64,000 nucleotides of DNA. It comes from G965207045 sp965207045. Its GTDB lineage: Bacteria > Pseudomonadota > Alphaproteobacteria > Rickettsiales > Anaplasmataceae. The stretch spans positions 496,001 through 560,000 of the forward strand of contig OZ242261.1 of NCBI GenBank assembly GCA_965207045.1. The letters are read 5' to 3'. Below are positions 29,987 through 39,780 of this stretch, piece by piece. The notes under the pieces are model-generated. The model worked only from the letters and a program-made list of their open reading frames with translations. It had not been told where the DNA came from and ran no database searches. Positions within the stretch are counted from its first letter, which is position 1. Every line of letters starts with the position of its first letter. The position numbers were made by a program, and so were the translations under genes.

Positions 29987-30459
29987 ATTAATCACCGGAT
30001 TATTTAAGGTGATTATAGAAGTTATTCACCTCAATGAAAGGTTAAAAGGCAAAAGCTCCACTTGACATCAAATCTCTCAAAACTGCTTTTCTAGGGTCAT
30101 CTTGCTGTAGGGTTTCATCCAGAGCATATAAAGCCTCATAACCTGAAGAAGAACAATTTATATAAAAATTCTGCGCAGACTGACCGTGGAGCGTCATATC
30201 TTACTCCATCTCACACGCTTTGCTGTAGAACATGATTAACTCTTTCAGAATTGGAAAAAAAGACATGATAAAATCCCAGACCATTTAGCAAATCGGGATT
30301 GGTAGGATTTTGAAACGCAGCTGTAACATAATAATGCAAGCAGTTGTGTGTTGCCCTGCCTGAAATAACGACGAAATCGCGGATAATTCCTCTCATACTT
30401 TCCGAACTCAATCAAATAATATGAAATAAGCGCGTCGTTAGACGGCTTATTTCCCTAAA

Positions 30460-30990
30460 AAAACATATGACCAACTGCTTTTGCAGCTCCGCTATTGAGA
30501 GTAGCGTCTTGTCTTCCCGGTTATGAGACTTCAGCAAATGCAACAGCCGTTCATTGATAGGTGGTGAATCCTCATCTGTGACGCCAAGGCGAGTCTGGTA
30601 ATCCTCATATTCGATTTTCCAGTCCTTGCGCTAGCTCTTTATCCTCAGCATATTCTCACAAGCTTTTAAATTACAGCACATAATCCGGCTTAAGCGTTGG
30701 CAACCAAAAATCACGTAGCAAATGCGTGTACACGCACTTCACTTCGTTGTAATCGGCAATCTCCTGCAGTAATTCATCGGCATCAGTTTTGCGCCATTCA
30801 TTATAAACGATGATGCTATCAGCAACGGTTAGCAACACATTGGCCCGTTTGTCCATATAGAAGATTTCAAGATTCTTGATGGAATTTTAAGTTGTGAATG
30901 CTCTCACTTACCACCAGATACAGATTAATAAATTTCTGATTACGGGGTAGATTATACTTATCTTCAGCAAATTTTTCCAACTAAGGAACG
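30460..30990 (-). pseudogene. Decayed second copy of the SF1 helicase-nuclease
   Basis: The minus strand reads KFINLYLVVSESI, YMDKRANVLLTVADSIIVYNEWR, DADELLQEIADYNEVKC, YTHLLRD and, after shifts, YQTRLGVTDEDSPPINERL. The same sequence, unbroken, lies in the gene at 37,463-39,78x (residues about 50-200). DNA similarity is obvious by eye. The rest of that protein is missing here. The two copies share an origin, and this one has decayed much further. Confidence 0.75.
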
Positions 30991-31059
30991 ATTGGAGGAT
31001 TTAAACCAATGTCATCAACCTCAAGACCATCTTCACTTTTAAAAAAACGATCAAAATTA

Positions 31060-32340
31060 TCTACGGAACTGGGATTGAGTATTCAATTTCTAATCCACTC
31101 GTAAAAGTATTGGTTGCTATGGCCTTATCTTTGTCACACCCTGTTTTAGGCTCTACTGAAACTGCTTCCCAGTATCGTCAGAATCCAGCAAGAAATAGGT
31201 AATTTACGGTTACTCCCGTGAATAATTGATACGAACCCGGGTTTCACATCTTTAGCTCCGTCTACTGGGAAATAAATGCAAGATCTTTTTAGGTTTGAAT
31301 TCCCCTTTTGAAACCAGATATTTTTTTATCATGATCAGATAAAATTAGTCGGACATTCCTTCGACAACAACAAATATCATAGCTTACAAGCAGGCGATAC
31401 CACAATTCCAATAGCATATTACCGAATGTATAGCTTTCTTTTCTTTATCGGCTTTACTGATGTCATTCGACATTTTTGTAAGACCCTTCTCCGTGTAAAC
31501 AGGTTCTACTCTGTCGAGATTATTGTGATCAACAAGGAATGAAAGTTGTGAAGTTGGATCATTCTGTGAGAGCTGCTTAAAGAAACGAACCAAATCCTCT
31601 TGAGCGTTGGGTTTGTAGGCTTAAGTTCGGCTCATCAAGCAGCAATATACAATTCCAATGGTTATCTTTACTCTCCGATAAGAATACAAGAAAAAAGTTG
31701 AAAAACCATCGCAAGCCTTTACTCCTGGATTCCAAGTTCAATCCGGTGGTGGGCACTCACTATCCGCTAACATAAATCCTAAAATACTCTCTATCCGCAT
31801 TAAATTCAAAAATATAATCTCCCTGAGATCAAGATTATTCTCGGAACTGATTAGATAAATATGTCCTTGCAGACTGTTTTTTTGCAAAGCAATCTTGTTT
31901 TCTACACGACTCTTTGTCTATTAAACATGCTGCTTTCTGTTTAGGGTTATTTTTTGGTTTGTCCTCTTGCACTAGAGCTAGTATCTAGTCTGGATGTAAC
32001 TTCAGATAAGCGAACAATATTTTGAGCGTGAGAGATCTCATTCGTTCCTTGCCGCTCAGAGAATCTATGCGTGCCAAATCTTCCTTAAAACGTGGAAGAG
32101 TGGAGATTAGAATCAAGATTTTTGTATTCAGAGTAGTACGCAAATTTTTGAATACGCTCGCAAATTTCATTAAATAGCTTTTTTCTAACCATCTATTGCA
32201 GATTGCCAGTCTTCTCTTTGCATTTTTCATCTGAGACATGGATATAAAATTGCTTTCATAATCTTTTTGAATAAATTTGCGCTTAAGGAAGGAAAAGGCG
32301 AATTCTATACCCCAACAAAAATGTATCGTTAATCTCATCG
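31060..32340 (-). pseudogene. Decayed OLD-like AAA ATPase/TOPRIM nuclease
   Basis: In minus-strand order, frames give an ATPase C-terminal region (RSKGLRWFFNFFLVFLSES, NHWNCILLLDEPNLSL, FFKQLSQ). Next comes SFLVDHNNLDRVEPVYTEKGLTK and then a TOPRIM-like stretch (FVVVEGMSD, KKYLVSKGEFKPKK, LLDSDDTGKQ). An ABC-type ATPase with a Walker B LLLDEP followed by TOPRIM EGxSD and DSDD is the layout of OLD-family nucleases, several of which act in phage defence. The recognisable part is 31,090-31,800; the upstream limit is a guess. Many stops interrupt it. Confidence 0.6.
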
Positions 32341-32399
32341 CCGAAATGATTGAGTCATATAAAGATAAGATTTATTACCCTTATTGTGGGTTGGGCAAC

Positions 32400-33290
32400 A
32401 TGTTCGTGCAATCAATAAAATTTCTTGAAAGTCACCAAGGTAACCAGAAAAACATTTCCATCTATGGTCAAAAGAAGCCACGCCAACGACCTACAAGCTG
32501 GCAAAATAAATCTGGTAGCTTGGGGGCCAGCCATCCTTCCAAATCCATCTGCACATTGCTGATCTCACTCATAATGCTGGAATCATCTGGCATATAATTC
32601 ATCAACTCAAAATCACTGGCCAGTGCAGTAAGCGGTGCAAGCTGAGTAGCGCCCTCCGTTTGAATGGTCGTTATATGATGGCTAAGCGATATTGGTCATC
32701 CTGCTCGAGCATATCAGCCATTGTTGACTTTGGTGGTCTCAACCTCATCCAATGCCTCTCCGTGTGGTGACAACACCAAGCCACACTGGTCTTGGCACTT
32801 TCTATTGTCAGCCAAATTCTTGTAGCTTCACCGGTTAAGACGACAATCAAAAGGATTGTACCTTTTCTAGCCATTTTCCACACAAATTTTGACAAGCGTT
32901 GCTTCTGGCGTCATCTTCTCCATTCTGGAGTTTTATGGCTTCAACAGCTATTTTAAGAAATGTGGATGTGGTCATGATTCAGTTCCATAGTTCGATTGTG
33001 CTTTCAAGTTTCTGCCGGACTTCAAAGTTCCAGACATCCTCAACGTCTTCATCAATAAAGACAAGAGTATTGCAGATCACACAACATCACATTGGTCCAG
33101 TTTGGTGGGCAATTCATAGCTGTGTGGTATTGATCATTGGGCATTCACATCTGAAAAAACTCAATTCTAATGAATTAGAGGGATGTGTTGCTTCTATTCC
33201 AGGCGCATCTTGCGGCGAAGAATGCCAAGTACTAGCAAACAGCTTAAGTAGGTGATCTCGTTCATTTATTAGATTTGTGGGAAGTAAAGA
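32400..33290 (-). pseudogene. Decayed unrecognised gene behind the shared leader
   Basis: A minus-strand ATG near 33290 follows a strong ribosome binding site (TCAAGGAGG) and opens MSLLPTNLINERDHLLKLF. Downstream pieces in shifting frames include VFIDEDVEDVWNFEVRQKL, STFLKIAVEAIKLQNGEDD and LMNYMPDDSSIMSEI. I do not recognise the family. Its position directly upstream of the OLD-like remnant suggests one operon. Confidence 0.4.
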
Positions 33291-33300
33291 CATAGAAAGC

Positions 33301-33355
33301 CTCCTTGATAATTACATCGTTCAAGGAGTTACTTACTGAAATGACTTGAAAACTG
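33301..33355 (-). promoter_or_regulatory. Leader with ribosome-binding-site hairpin
   Basis: On the minus strand a conserved block (33355-33320) ends in CTCCTTGA. Twelve bases later TCAAGGAG forms the ribosome binding site of the following ATG. The two octamers are perfectly complementary, so a hairpin would hide the ribosome binding site. The block matches 31 of 36 bases in the prophage leader at 62,947-62,982. The gene behind it is dead. Confidence 0.6.
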
Positions 33356-33384
33356 CCAATTAAATCAATTCTATGCATTGAATT

Positions 33385-33418
33385 AAATTAGGCTTGTGGA
33401 ATCTTATAAGCCTAATTT
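33385..33418. promoter_or_regulatory. Perfect 11-base inverted repeat between divergent genes
   Basis: AAATTAGGCTT (33385-33395) and AAGCCTAATTT (33408-33418) are exact reverse complements around 12 bases. The element lies between the minus-strand remnant starting near 33290 and the lexA remnant starting at 33452. An operator or a hairpin are both possible; no T-run marks it as a terminator. Confidence 0.45.
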
Positions 33419-33451
33419 ATATCAGGTGATTATCTGAATTGAAAGGATTCT

Positions 33452-33990
33452 ATGGAACAACTGACAAACACATAAAATACGCTTTTACAGACCATTAAGA
33501 TCATGAAACGTGCTGGCCGAGTCGCTTACGGTAAAAGAGCTGGTTGTGAAAGCAGCCACCAGTATTGTTTGAAGGTATCAAACAACTAGAATATAAAGGC
33601 TATATTTCGCAGAAAAGCGCTGTCTATTGAAATCCTCCACGCATATAGACACTGGATAAAACTAATCTAACTGCTGTACATGTCATCGGATGGTGTGGCA
33701 GCTGGTCAACTGATTCTTGCTCATGAAAACCAGACTGGGTAGGTTATGGTTCCAGATAATGTTTTACGTAGGAAATTGCTTTGCGCTCTCAAAAGGCAAC
33801 AACATAATTGATTCTGTGATATCTTCTAGGTGATTATGCGGTCGTGCAACGGCAACTGATTGCTGAAAACAGTGATATTGTTGTGGCTATGGTCCGGCGA
33901 AGAAGCCACTATAAAGCAGCTCAGCAATCAAGATAGGGGTAGCATACCAATGCACCCTGTGAAAATCAGAACTATCAAAACCAGATAAGC
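33452..33990 (+). pseudogene. lexA: Decayed LexA-type repressor
   Basis: The start ATG at 33452 (MEQLTNT) has AAAGGA just upstream. Across frames the winged-helix part reads LAESLTVKELVVKAATSI, then FEGIKQLEYKGYISQKSAVY and IEILHAYR. The peptidase part reads GVAAGQLILAHENQTG, MVPDNVL, LLGDYAVVQRQLIAENSDIVVAMV, then EEATIKQLSNQDRGSIPM. This matches LexA, which represses SOS genes and self-cleaves on RecA activation. Internal stops and several shifts make it inactive. Confidence 0.7.
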
Positions 33991-33999
33991 TTGAGTTTG

Positions 34000-36150
34000 A
34001 CACCGATGCCCTAATAGACGAACCCCAAATGAGCACCTATAATTTACGACGTTTTCCCAACCTGATATTTTGAAGAATATCAAACAAGATAAACCGATTA
34101 CATTTCTCAAGCGGGCTACCTAACTGCTCGTGATTTCAGCTTTGAGCTAGATGAAGATGGCAAGCTAGATTTTGAAACACTCTGCCAAGTGTTGATGAAC
34201 ATATCTGAGGATATGTGGACATCGACTTTGTTGAAGTCTTGTTCTTCATTCAGGAAATGTCTGATGGTGAGCATTTTGAAGAGATTAATAACAGGCAGAA
34301 GCCAATTACATTAGCATAAATGAGGACTAAAGCTGATTTAGCATTGGCCTTTTGGCTCCATAATCCCAAACTTTTGAAGAGTCCTACGGGAGTCATGATC
34401 CTTAATCCAAAATTATTCATGTATTTCCAGTCAGATCAAAAAAAAATCCCCTGATACGTTCGATCTTCCAAAATCTGAGATATGAGAACGCTTGAAACAG
34501 ATATGAACACATGCTTTTTGAAAAACAAACATGGAACTTGCTTTTGTATCCCTGCCAGTTAGCGCTGATGATGAACTATTTCCTGGTAACGGTATGCCAT
34601 TTAAGCGCGAACAAGATTGATTTGGGGCCTATTTTTTATCACACTAAGTTTCATAATGTGACTGCCTATAATCCGCCAACAGTGAACTAGCAGTCTTCAA
34701 TAAGGGCGAAAACTTACCATGTATCTCAATTTATTCAGCTAGATCTCTTTGATTTCCCCAATGCTGAAAATATACTTTGCAGCTGCTTATCGATAGTGGC
34801 ACTGATGCTTTGGTTTGCAGAGATATTGATGGGTTGAAAGGCGTGAAAAGCTGATGGAAATCCAGCTCCAGTTCCATGGGCAATGATAAGAAGAAACTGC
34901 GCTCAAACCATATTTTTGCCTCTCTTGAGACGAGACACCACGAGTTCCCAACATTCGATACGCTCGTCTCAGCTTTTCGTGAAGTTTGAAAATGTTAAGC
35001 ACCCACGTATGGTCAAGGCACAACCTAACTTATGGCTAACTTTGACTGCAAGGAAGATTCTCACCTAATTGAAGCATGGCTTTGTGAATGAACAAGGAAG
35101 AAAGAACACAAAACATAAACACATTAGGAGAGTTATGACGCCGTTTCAATCAACGTCATGGCGTAAACTTACCGAGCTCTGGAAGGGTTGTAAAAGCTGA
35201 ATGGCAAGATTTTCCTTCTGGAAGAACTGCTCACCATCACCAAAACAGGCATCTGCTATTCCCTGCAATGTGCAAGCTGGGTACCATATGAATGTCTTCC
35301 ATCATGATCAGGAGATATTGTTAGCATCTGTACATATGATACTAAGCAATTCGACTGCTGCAAAAAATCAGCAAATCAGAACTGTCGTCGTACCGAATCA
35401 ATCACACAAAATTGCTGCCGCCATTAGCTTTACAGAGCAACATGAGCAGATTACGGGCCAAACGGCTCTGGAAGGCTTGGCATGTTGAATCCCAGGACCG
35501 AACATACTTTTCCCATCTATTACTTCTTGAGGCAGAAAGCATCGCAGCTCGATAAAATCGTCAAACAGCTCTGCATGGCTGAGCAGAAGTTTCTCCTAAT
35601 TGCATCTAACAGTATCTTCATCAAGTAATGCCAGCTCGGATGCGAGCAAGCAGGCATAAATCCAAGCTCATCACAATAGATGATATTCTTGCTGTCGATG
35701 CAGTGGGCAAGGTCATAGCCAAAGCTAGCACTCAAACAATCATCGCCAACTGGCTGGATATAGTGCTACCGAGATCGGCATCGGTATCAGAATATCAATT
35801 CCCCACACCAGCGGGTACAAGAGCAGTTTATCTTTGGAGTTACTTCGACAGAGATACTGTTGGTCTCATGTGGAAAGATTCATGAGCAGCTTGAGCCTGA
35901 GCACTTGAAGATTAAGGATTAAAGATCTGGAAAAAGAACGAAACAGTGAATCCTCTTACTGGTACTTTGGCCAAGACCTGTGTTTGGCAGGACAGCAATG
36001 CTGACGACAAGCTGAAAAAAGCAGAAACAATCTTTGATAAAGAAGTTACAGAAAACATTTTAGCTATCTGAATCTGACGATCAGATTCCTTGGAATGAGA
36101 GCGAGAAAGCATACAAAGCGCGGTTCGCTATTAAAGCTGCTTTTTAATGT
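34000..36150 (+). other. Decayed coding DNA following lexA remnant, family unknown
   Basis: Long protein-like stretches run on the plus strand with frameshifts. They include TARDFSFELDEDGKLDFETL, DFVEVLFFIQEMSDGEHFEE, ADLALAFWLHNPKLL, HNVTAYNPPTVN, HHEFPTFDTLVSAFREV, KIAAAISFTEQHEQITGQ and NPLTGTLAKTCVWQDSNADD. I recognise none of these families. They probably represent two or three genes co-oriented with lexA in an old mobile element. No gene here is intact. Confidence 0.5.
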
Positions 36151-36202
36151 TATTCGTGCTATAAAATCCTAATTTTAACACTAAAAGAGAAAGGCAAAAA
36201 TT

Positions 36203-36739
36203 ATGAATTTAAATTGTAAAGTATTTATAGCAACTAGTTTGGATGGCTATATTGCAAGAGAAAATGGTGATATTGATTGGCTTGAAAAAATTGAAAGCAG
36301 TCCTCAAGAAAATTACGGTTATAGCGCTTTTATTAAGCAAGTTGATGGCATTATTATGGGACGCGTAAGTTATGAAAAAGTCATTAGTTTTGACAGTTGG
36401 CCTTACGAAATTCCAGTGATTGTTATGAGTAACACATTAGTTAATAAAGACGTTCCGAATCATTTACAGGATAAGATTGAAATCATGTCGGCACCGCCAG
36501 TTGATACTGTTGATACTTTATCTGTCAGAGGGTGGAAGGCAGCATACATAGATGGTGGAAAAATAATTCAATCCTTTCTTGCTGATAACTTAATCCGTGA
36601 AATGATTATTACCAGATTACCCATATTGTTAGGCAAAGGCAGGCCGTTGTTTGGAACCTTAGGAAAAGATAAAGTTCTTCAACATATCTCAACATCCTCA
36701 TACCCTTCTGGCTTTGTGCAGTCTCGCTACACATTATAA
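36203..36739 (+). CDS. Dihydrofolate-reductase-family protein (RibD C-terminal fold)
   Basis: The 178-residue protein opens KVFIATSLDGYIARENGDIDWL, the NADPH-binding start of the RibD C-terminal/DHFR-like family. QVDGIIMGRVSYEKVISF, VIVMSNTL, AAYIDGGKIIQSFL and MIITRLPILLGKGRPLFG follow. Members reduce folate or pteridine-like substrates using NADPH; the substrate of this group is not known. The start has GAGAAAGG a few bases upstream. It is intact and AT-rich amid decayed DNA, which suggests it is under selection. Confidence 0.85.
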   Translation: MNLNCKVFIATSLDGYIARENGDIDWLEKIESSPQENYGYSAFIKQVDGIIMGRVSYEKVISFDSWPYEIPVIVMSNTLVNKDVPNHLQDKIEIMSAPPVDTVDTLSVRGWKAAYIDGGKIIQSFLADNLIREMIITRLPILLGKGRPLFGTLGKDKVLQHISTSSYPSGFVQSRYTL

Positions 36740-36879
36740 TCAACTGGTTAACAATGGCAGGCATAGACTGGTGGCAAACCAGTCAACCGATACCCCTTTT
36801 GATCCCACATGACTAAAAGCTCCGCCCTTTTCAGGAAAAGCCATATATAAGAATAGGTTAGTTGCCAAACGACATATGA

Positions 36880-37110
36880 TAGTCCATTTATAGCCAAAAC
36901 GGCGGTGTATTAACCCCCTTTGGGTTCGAATCCTCTACACCTACCATTGAGTTGCAACAATAATCGTCCTGAAAGATAACAAAATCAAGGTTTTTGTTGC
37001 TACGGTACTGAGGGTTCACATTTCCGATAGTGGGTAGTATTAACCTCTTACTGCAAACTGATACGGTACGATACCGAGGGTTCGAATCCCACTTGCCCTA
37101 CATTGGAAAC
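36880..37110 (+). repeat. tRNA-like T-arm repeats, possible attachment region
   Basis: Two copies of GGGTTCGAATCC, the T-arm consensus of tRNAs, occur near 36,926 and 37,079. Each is preceded by GTATTAACC and followed by CTAC-like and ATTG sequence, then an ATAATCG block. A third degenerate copy (GAGGGTTCACATTTCC) lies between them. No full cloverleaf folds. These look like tRNA 3' ends left by repeated integration at a tRNA gene, next to the point where GC content rises. Confidence 0.4.
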
Positions 37111-37146
37111 GGATAATCGCCGCAAAATATGCGGTGATTAAGACTG

Positions 37147-37470
37147 CTATTCACCGCAACGTGCTACAGATATTGCTGCTCTGATAATCGGAGCAACAGT
37201 ATCTTCGGATATGTTCCTGTCAGAACAATATTTGGAATCAAGCCATTCAAGCAAAGGCTTTTGTCCCTTGTTTGAATTACATCCGCAACAACAGAGCGCT
37301 ATATTTTCCCTTGTGATTATGGATGCGTCATTAATGATATGCTCCCAACTTGCCGCCGTTTTTCTGGAAACGTTTACTGGCGTAAATTCTGACCTGCAAT
37401 AGACGCAAACCTTATCACGCTCCCGGACTTCTTTTTCCAACCAATCAGGAATGTTCCAGTTATTAGCCAA
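37147..37470 (-). CDS. HNH endonuclease
   Basis: The product holds an HNH zinc-finger nuclease: CVYCRSEF (first cysteine pair), ASWEHIIND with the catalytic histidine, and ENIALCCCGCNSNKG (second cysteine pair). The fold nicks or cuts DNA and is common in phages and mobile elements. A frame reaches ATG at 37521, but a TTG at 37470 is preceded by GAGGAG at good distance and overlaps the helicase stop (TTGGCTAA). This points to coupled translation and about 107 residues. It is the last gene of the helicase transcript. Confidence 0.75.
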   Translation of the reverse strand: MANNWNIPDWLEKEVRERDKVCVYCRSEFTPVNVSRKTAASWEHIINDASIITRENIALCCCGCNSNKGQKPLLEWLDSKYCSDRNISEDTVAPIIRAAISVARCGE

Positions 37471-39780
37471 GGTTACTTCTCCTCGGAATTTGTTGCGTAT
37501 TTCCAGAGGCTGCATACTCATCCAGCCAGCAAAATGTGTTGACCAGTTTCATCTGCTCCACAGTTCCGCATGGGATTTCCAGCAGTTTGGGATTGGCGAC
37601 CACCACTGCCAAACATTGTGCGCGTGAGACAGCAACATTCAAACGGTTCTTGCTGTAGAGAAACTCAATATTGCGTGGAAGATCTTCAGCGCTCGATGTC
37701 ACCATGGAAATCAGCACGATGGGTGCTTCTTGGCCTTGGAACTTATCAACGGTGCCGACCTTGGCATTGTCCGGCAGGATGGAGCGCAGGTAATTGACCT
37801 GCACATTATATGGCGTGACCACCAGAATATCGTCCTCGGTGATCGGACGTGTGCTGCCATCACGGTCGGTAAATTCTTGGCCGAGCAAGGCATCATATTT
37901 GGCTTTGATGATTTTGCCTTCCTCAATGCTCTTTTGTGAGCAGCCTTCATGCTCTGCCGGGATCATGACAATTCCCTCATTGGGCAGATCAAGCCCTTGC
38001 AGGTTCAGGCTGCGCTCAGTAGTGCTTTCATGGGCTGTCAGGCGACCATCATAAAAGGCATCAGAGATAAACTGGCAAATGCTCGGGCGCATTCGGCGGG
38101 TTTGACCAAGGAAGATACCACGCTCAGCCGGAATGGTCGAATGATCGCCCAGCAAGAATTCCAGCACTGATAATCCGGCTTCGCCCGGATGGGTGCCTTG
38201 GATGGGCTGCCCCAGCTGCATCTGATCGCCGACCAGAATGATGTTCTTGGTCGCCGTGGCCATAGCGACCACATTGGCCGTGGCGACTTGTCCAGCCTCA
38301 TCAATGAATAGATAATCAAGCTGGCCATCAAAGTGCGGGCTGGCAAACGTCCATGCGGTGCCAGCGAACAAATCAGCGCCAAGGCTCATATTGTCGGTCT
38401 TGGTTTCTGATCGGATGCATTGCCCATCAAAGATGGTTTCATCATTCCCGCCTGTGGCTTTTTTGATGCCATAGAAATTCACGCCTTTTTCAGCGGCAAC
38501 ACTCTCCACTTTTTCCAGCAAGTTATGAATGGCCTTGTGCGAGTTGGATGTAACGCCGATTTTCTTGCCGCGTTTGATCAAGTCCACAATAATGTGGCTG
38601 CTGGTGTAGGTCTTACCTGCGCCCGGTGGGCCTTGAATAAAAAGATAGCTGTTGTCTAACGCAGCAATGGCTTCCAGCGCATCACTTTGTAGATCATCGG
38701 ATGTGATAACGGCTTGACCGGGCTGTTTGCCCTGAATGCGCGGTACATTTCGCGCTAGTAGTTCGGTGGCGGCATGTGTGCTGTCTGGCGCTTCCAGCAC
38801 ATGATCAGCATAGCGATAAATGGCTGAGCGGATGATCTTGCTGTCAATCGGTCCCGGCGGGCCAATGGACAGCCTCTCTGGCAATGGCTCTTTGCTGTTT
38901 CCACGTTTGATTTTGACAATGCAGGCATCTTCATCAATCTCAACAATGGTGCCTGCGTTTTCCATGACGGCAATATCAACGGCCTGAGCACCAACCTTCA
39001 GCTTGTATTCCTGTGAGGGAAAGCGGTAGCTGTATATCAAGGAGCGTTTTTCAGGCTCTGGTCTGCCAATCTGCTGCAAGCCGCCAAGACACTCCGTATC
39101 GTCAATCAACTCATCTTCAAACTTGTTCTGCCGTTCAAAGCTGCTCCACCATTGGGGTTTGGCTTCACGGTTATGAAACTCCAGCAGATGTGACAGCCGC
39201 TCATTAGTAGGCGGCGGGTTATCCTCGGTCACGCCAAGGCGGGTTTGGTAATTCTCATATTCAATTTCCCAGTCCTTGCGCTGCAGCTCTTCTTCTTCGG
39301 CATATTCAGGTAAGCCCTTAAACCATGGCGCATCTTCCGGCTTGAGGGTCAGCAGCCAATCGCGCAGCAAATGCGTGGAGACGCAATCCACCTCGTTATA
39401 ATCAGAAATCTCCTGCAGCAATTCATCGGCACCTGTTTCGCGCCACTCATTGTAAACGATGATGCTGTCGGCTGCGGTTGCCACCGCATTCGCCCGCTTA
39501 TCCATATAGAAGGTTTCCATGTTTTTGATGGAATAGCCGGGCTCAGAGGTGCGGATGCTCTCACGCACCACCAAATACAGATCGACGAATTTCTGATTAC
39601 GAAGCAGATTATCCAGTTGCTCTTCACACACAGCATAACGGCAGGCCAAGCGTTTCAGGGCCGTGGTTTCATAATGGTTGTAATGATAAATATGGGCATG
39701 TGGGTGTTTGACCAGATGATCAGCTAGAAATGCCATGAAGCGTTTGAAGGTCTCTTTTTCCTCTTCATGGTCACGCGCCC
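37463..39780 (-). pseudogene. 5'-truncated SF1 helicase with RecB-like nuclease remnant
   Basis: The C-terminal part is a UPF1/DNA2-like superfamily 1 helicase: P-loop IQGPPGAGKTYTSSHI, Walker B LFIDEAGQV, GDQMQLGQP, TRRMRPSI, and GTVDKFQGQEAP with NVAVSRAQ at the end. The N-terminal 200 residues are the end of a TM0106-type RecB-like nuclease (HIYHYNHYETTALKRLA, MDKRANAVATAADSI). The frame continues upstream of its first ATG as FWARDHEEEKETFKRFM and then meets phage tape-measure DNA. The nuclease start, roughly a third of the usual protein, is therefore lost. An internal start at 39736 could still give the helicase part. Confidence 0.8.

Noticed and set aside
36766..36784. GACTGGT/ACCAGTC hairpin after the dihydrofolate-reductase-like gene
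   Set aside because: It lacks a T-run and a longer stem, so I do not call it a terminator.
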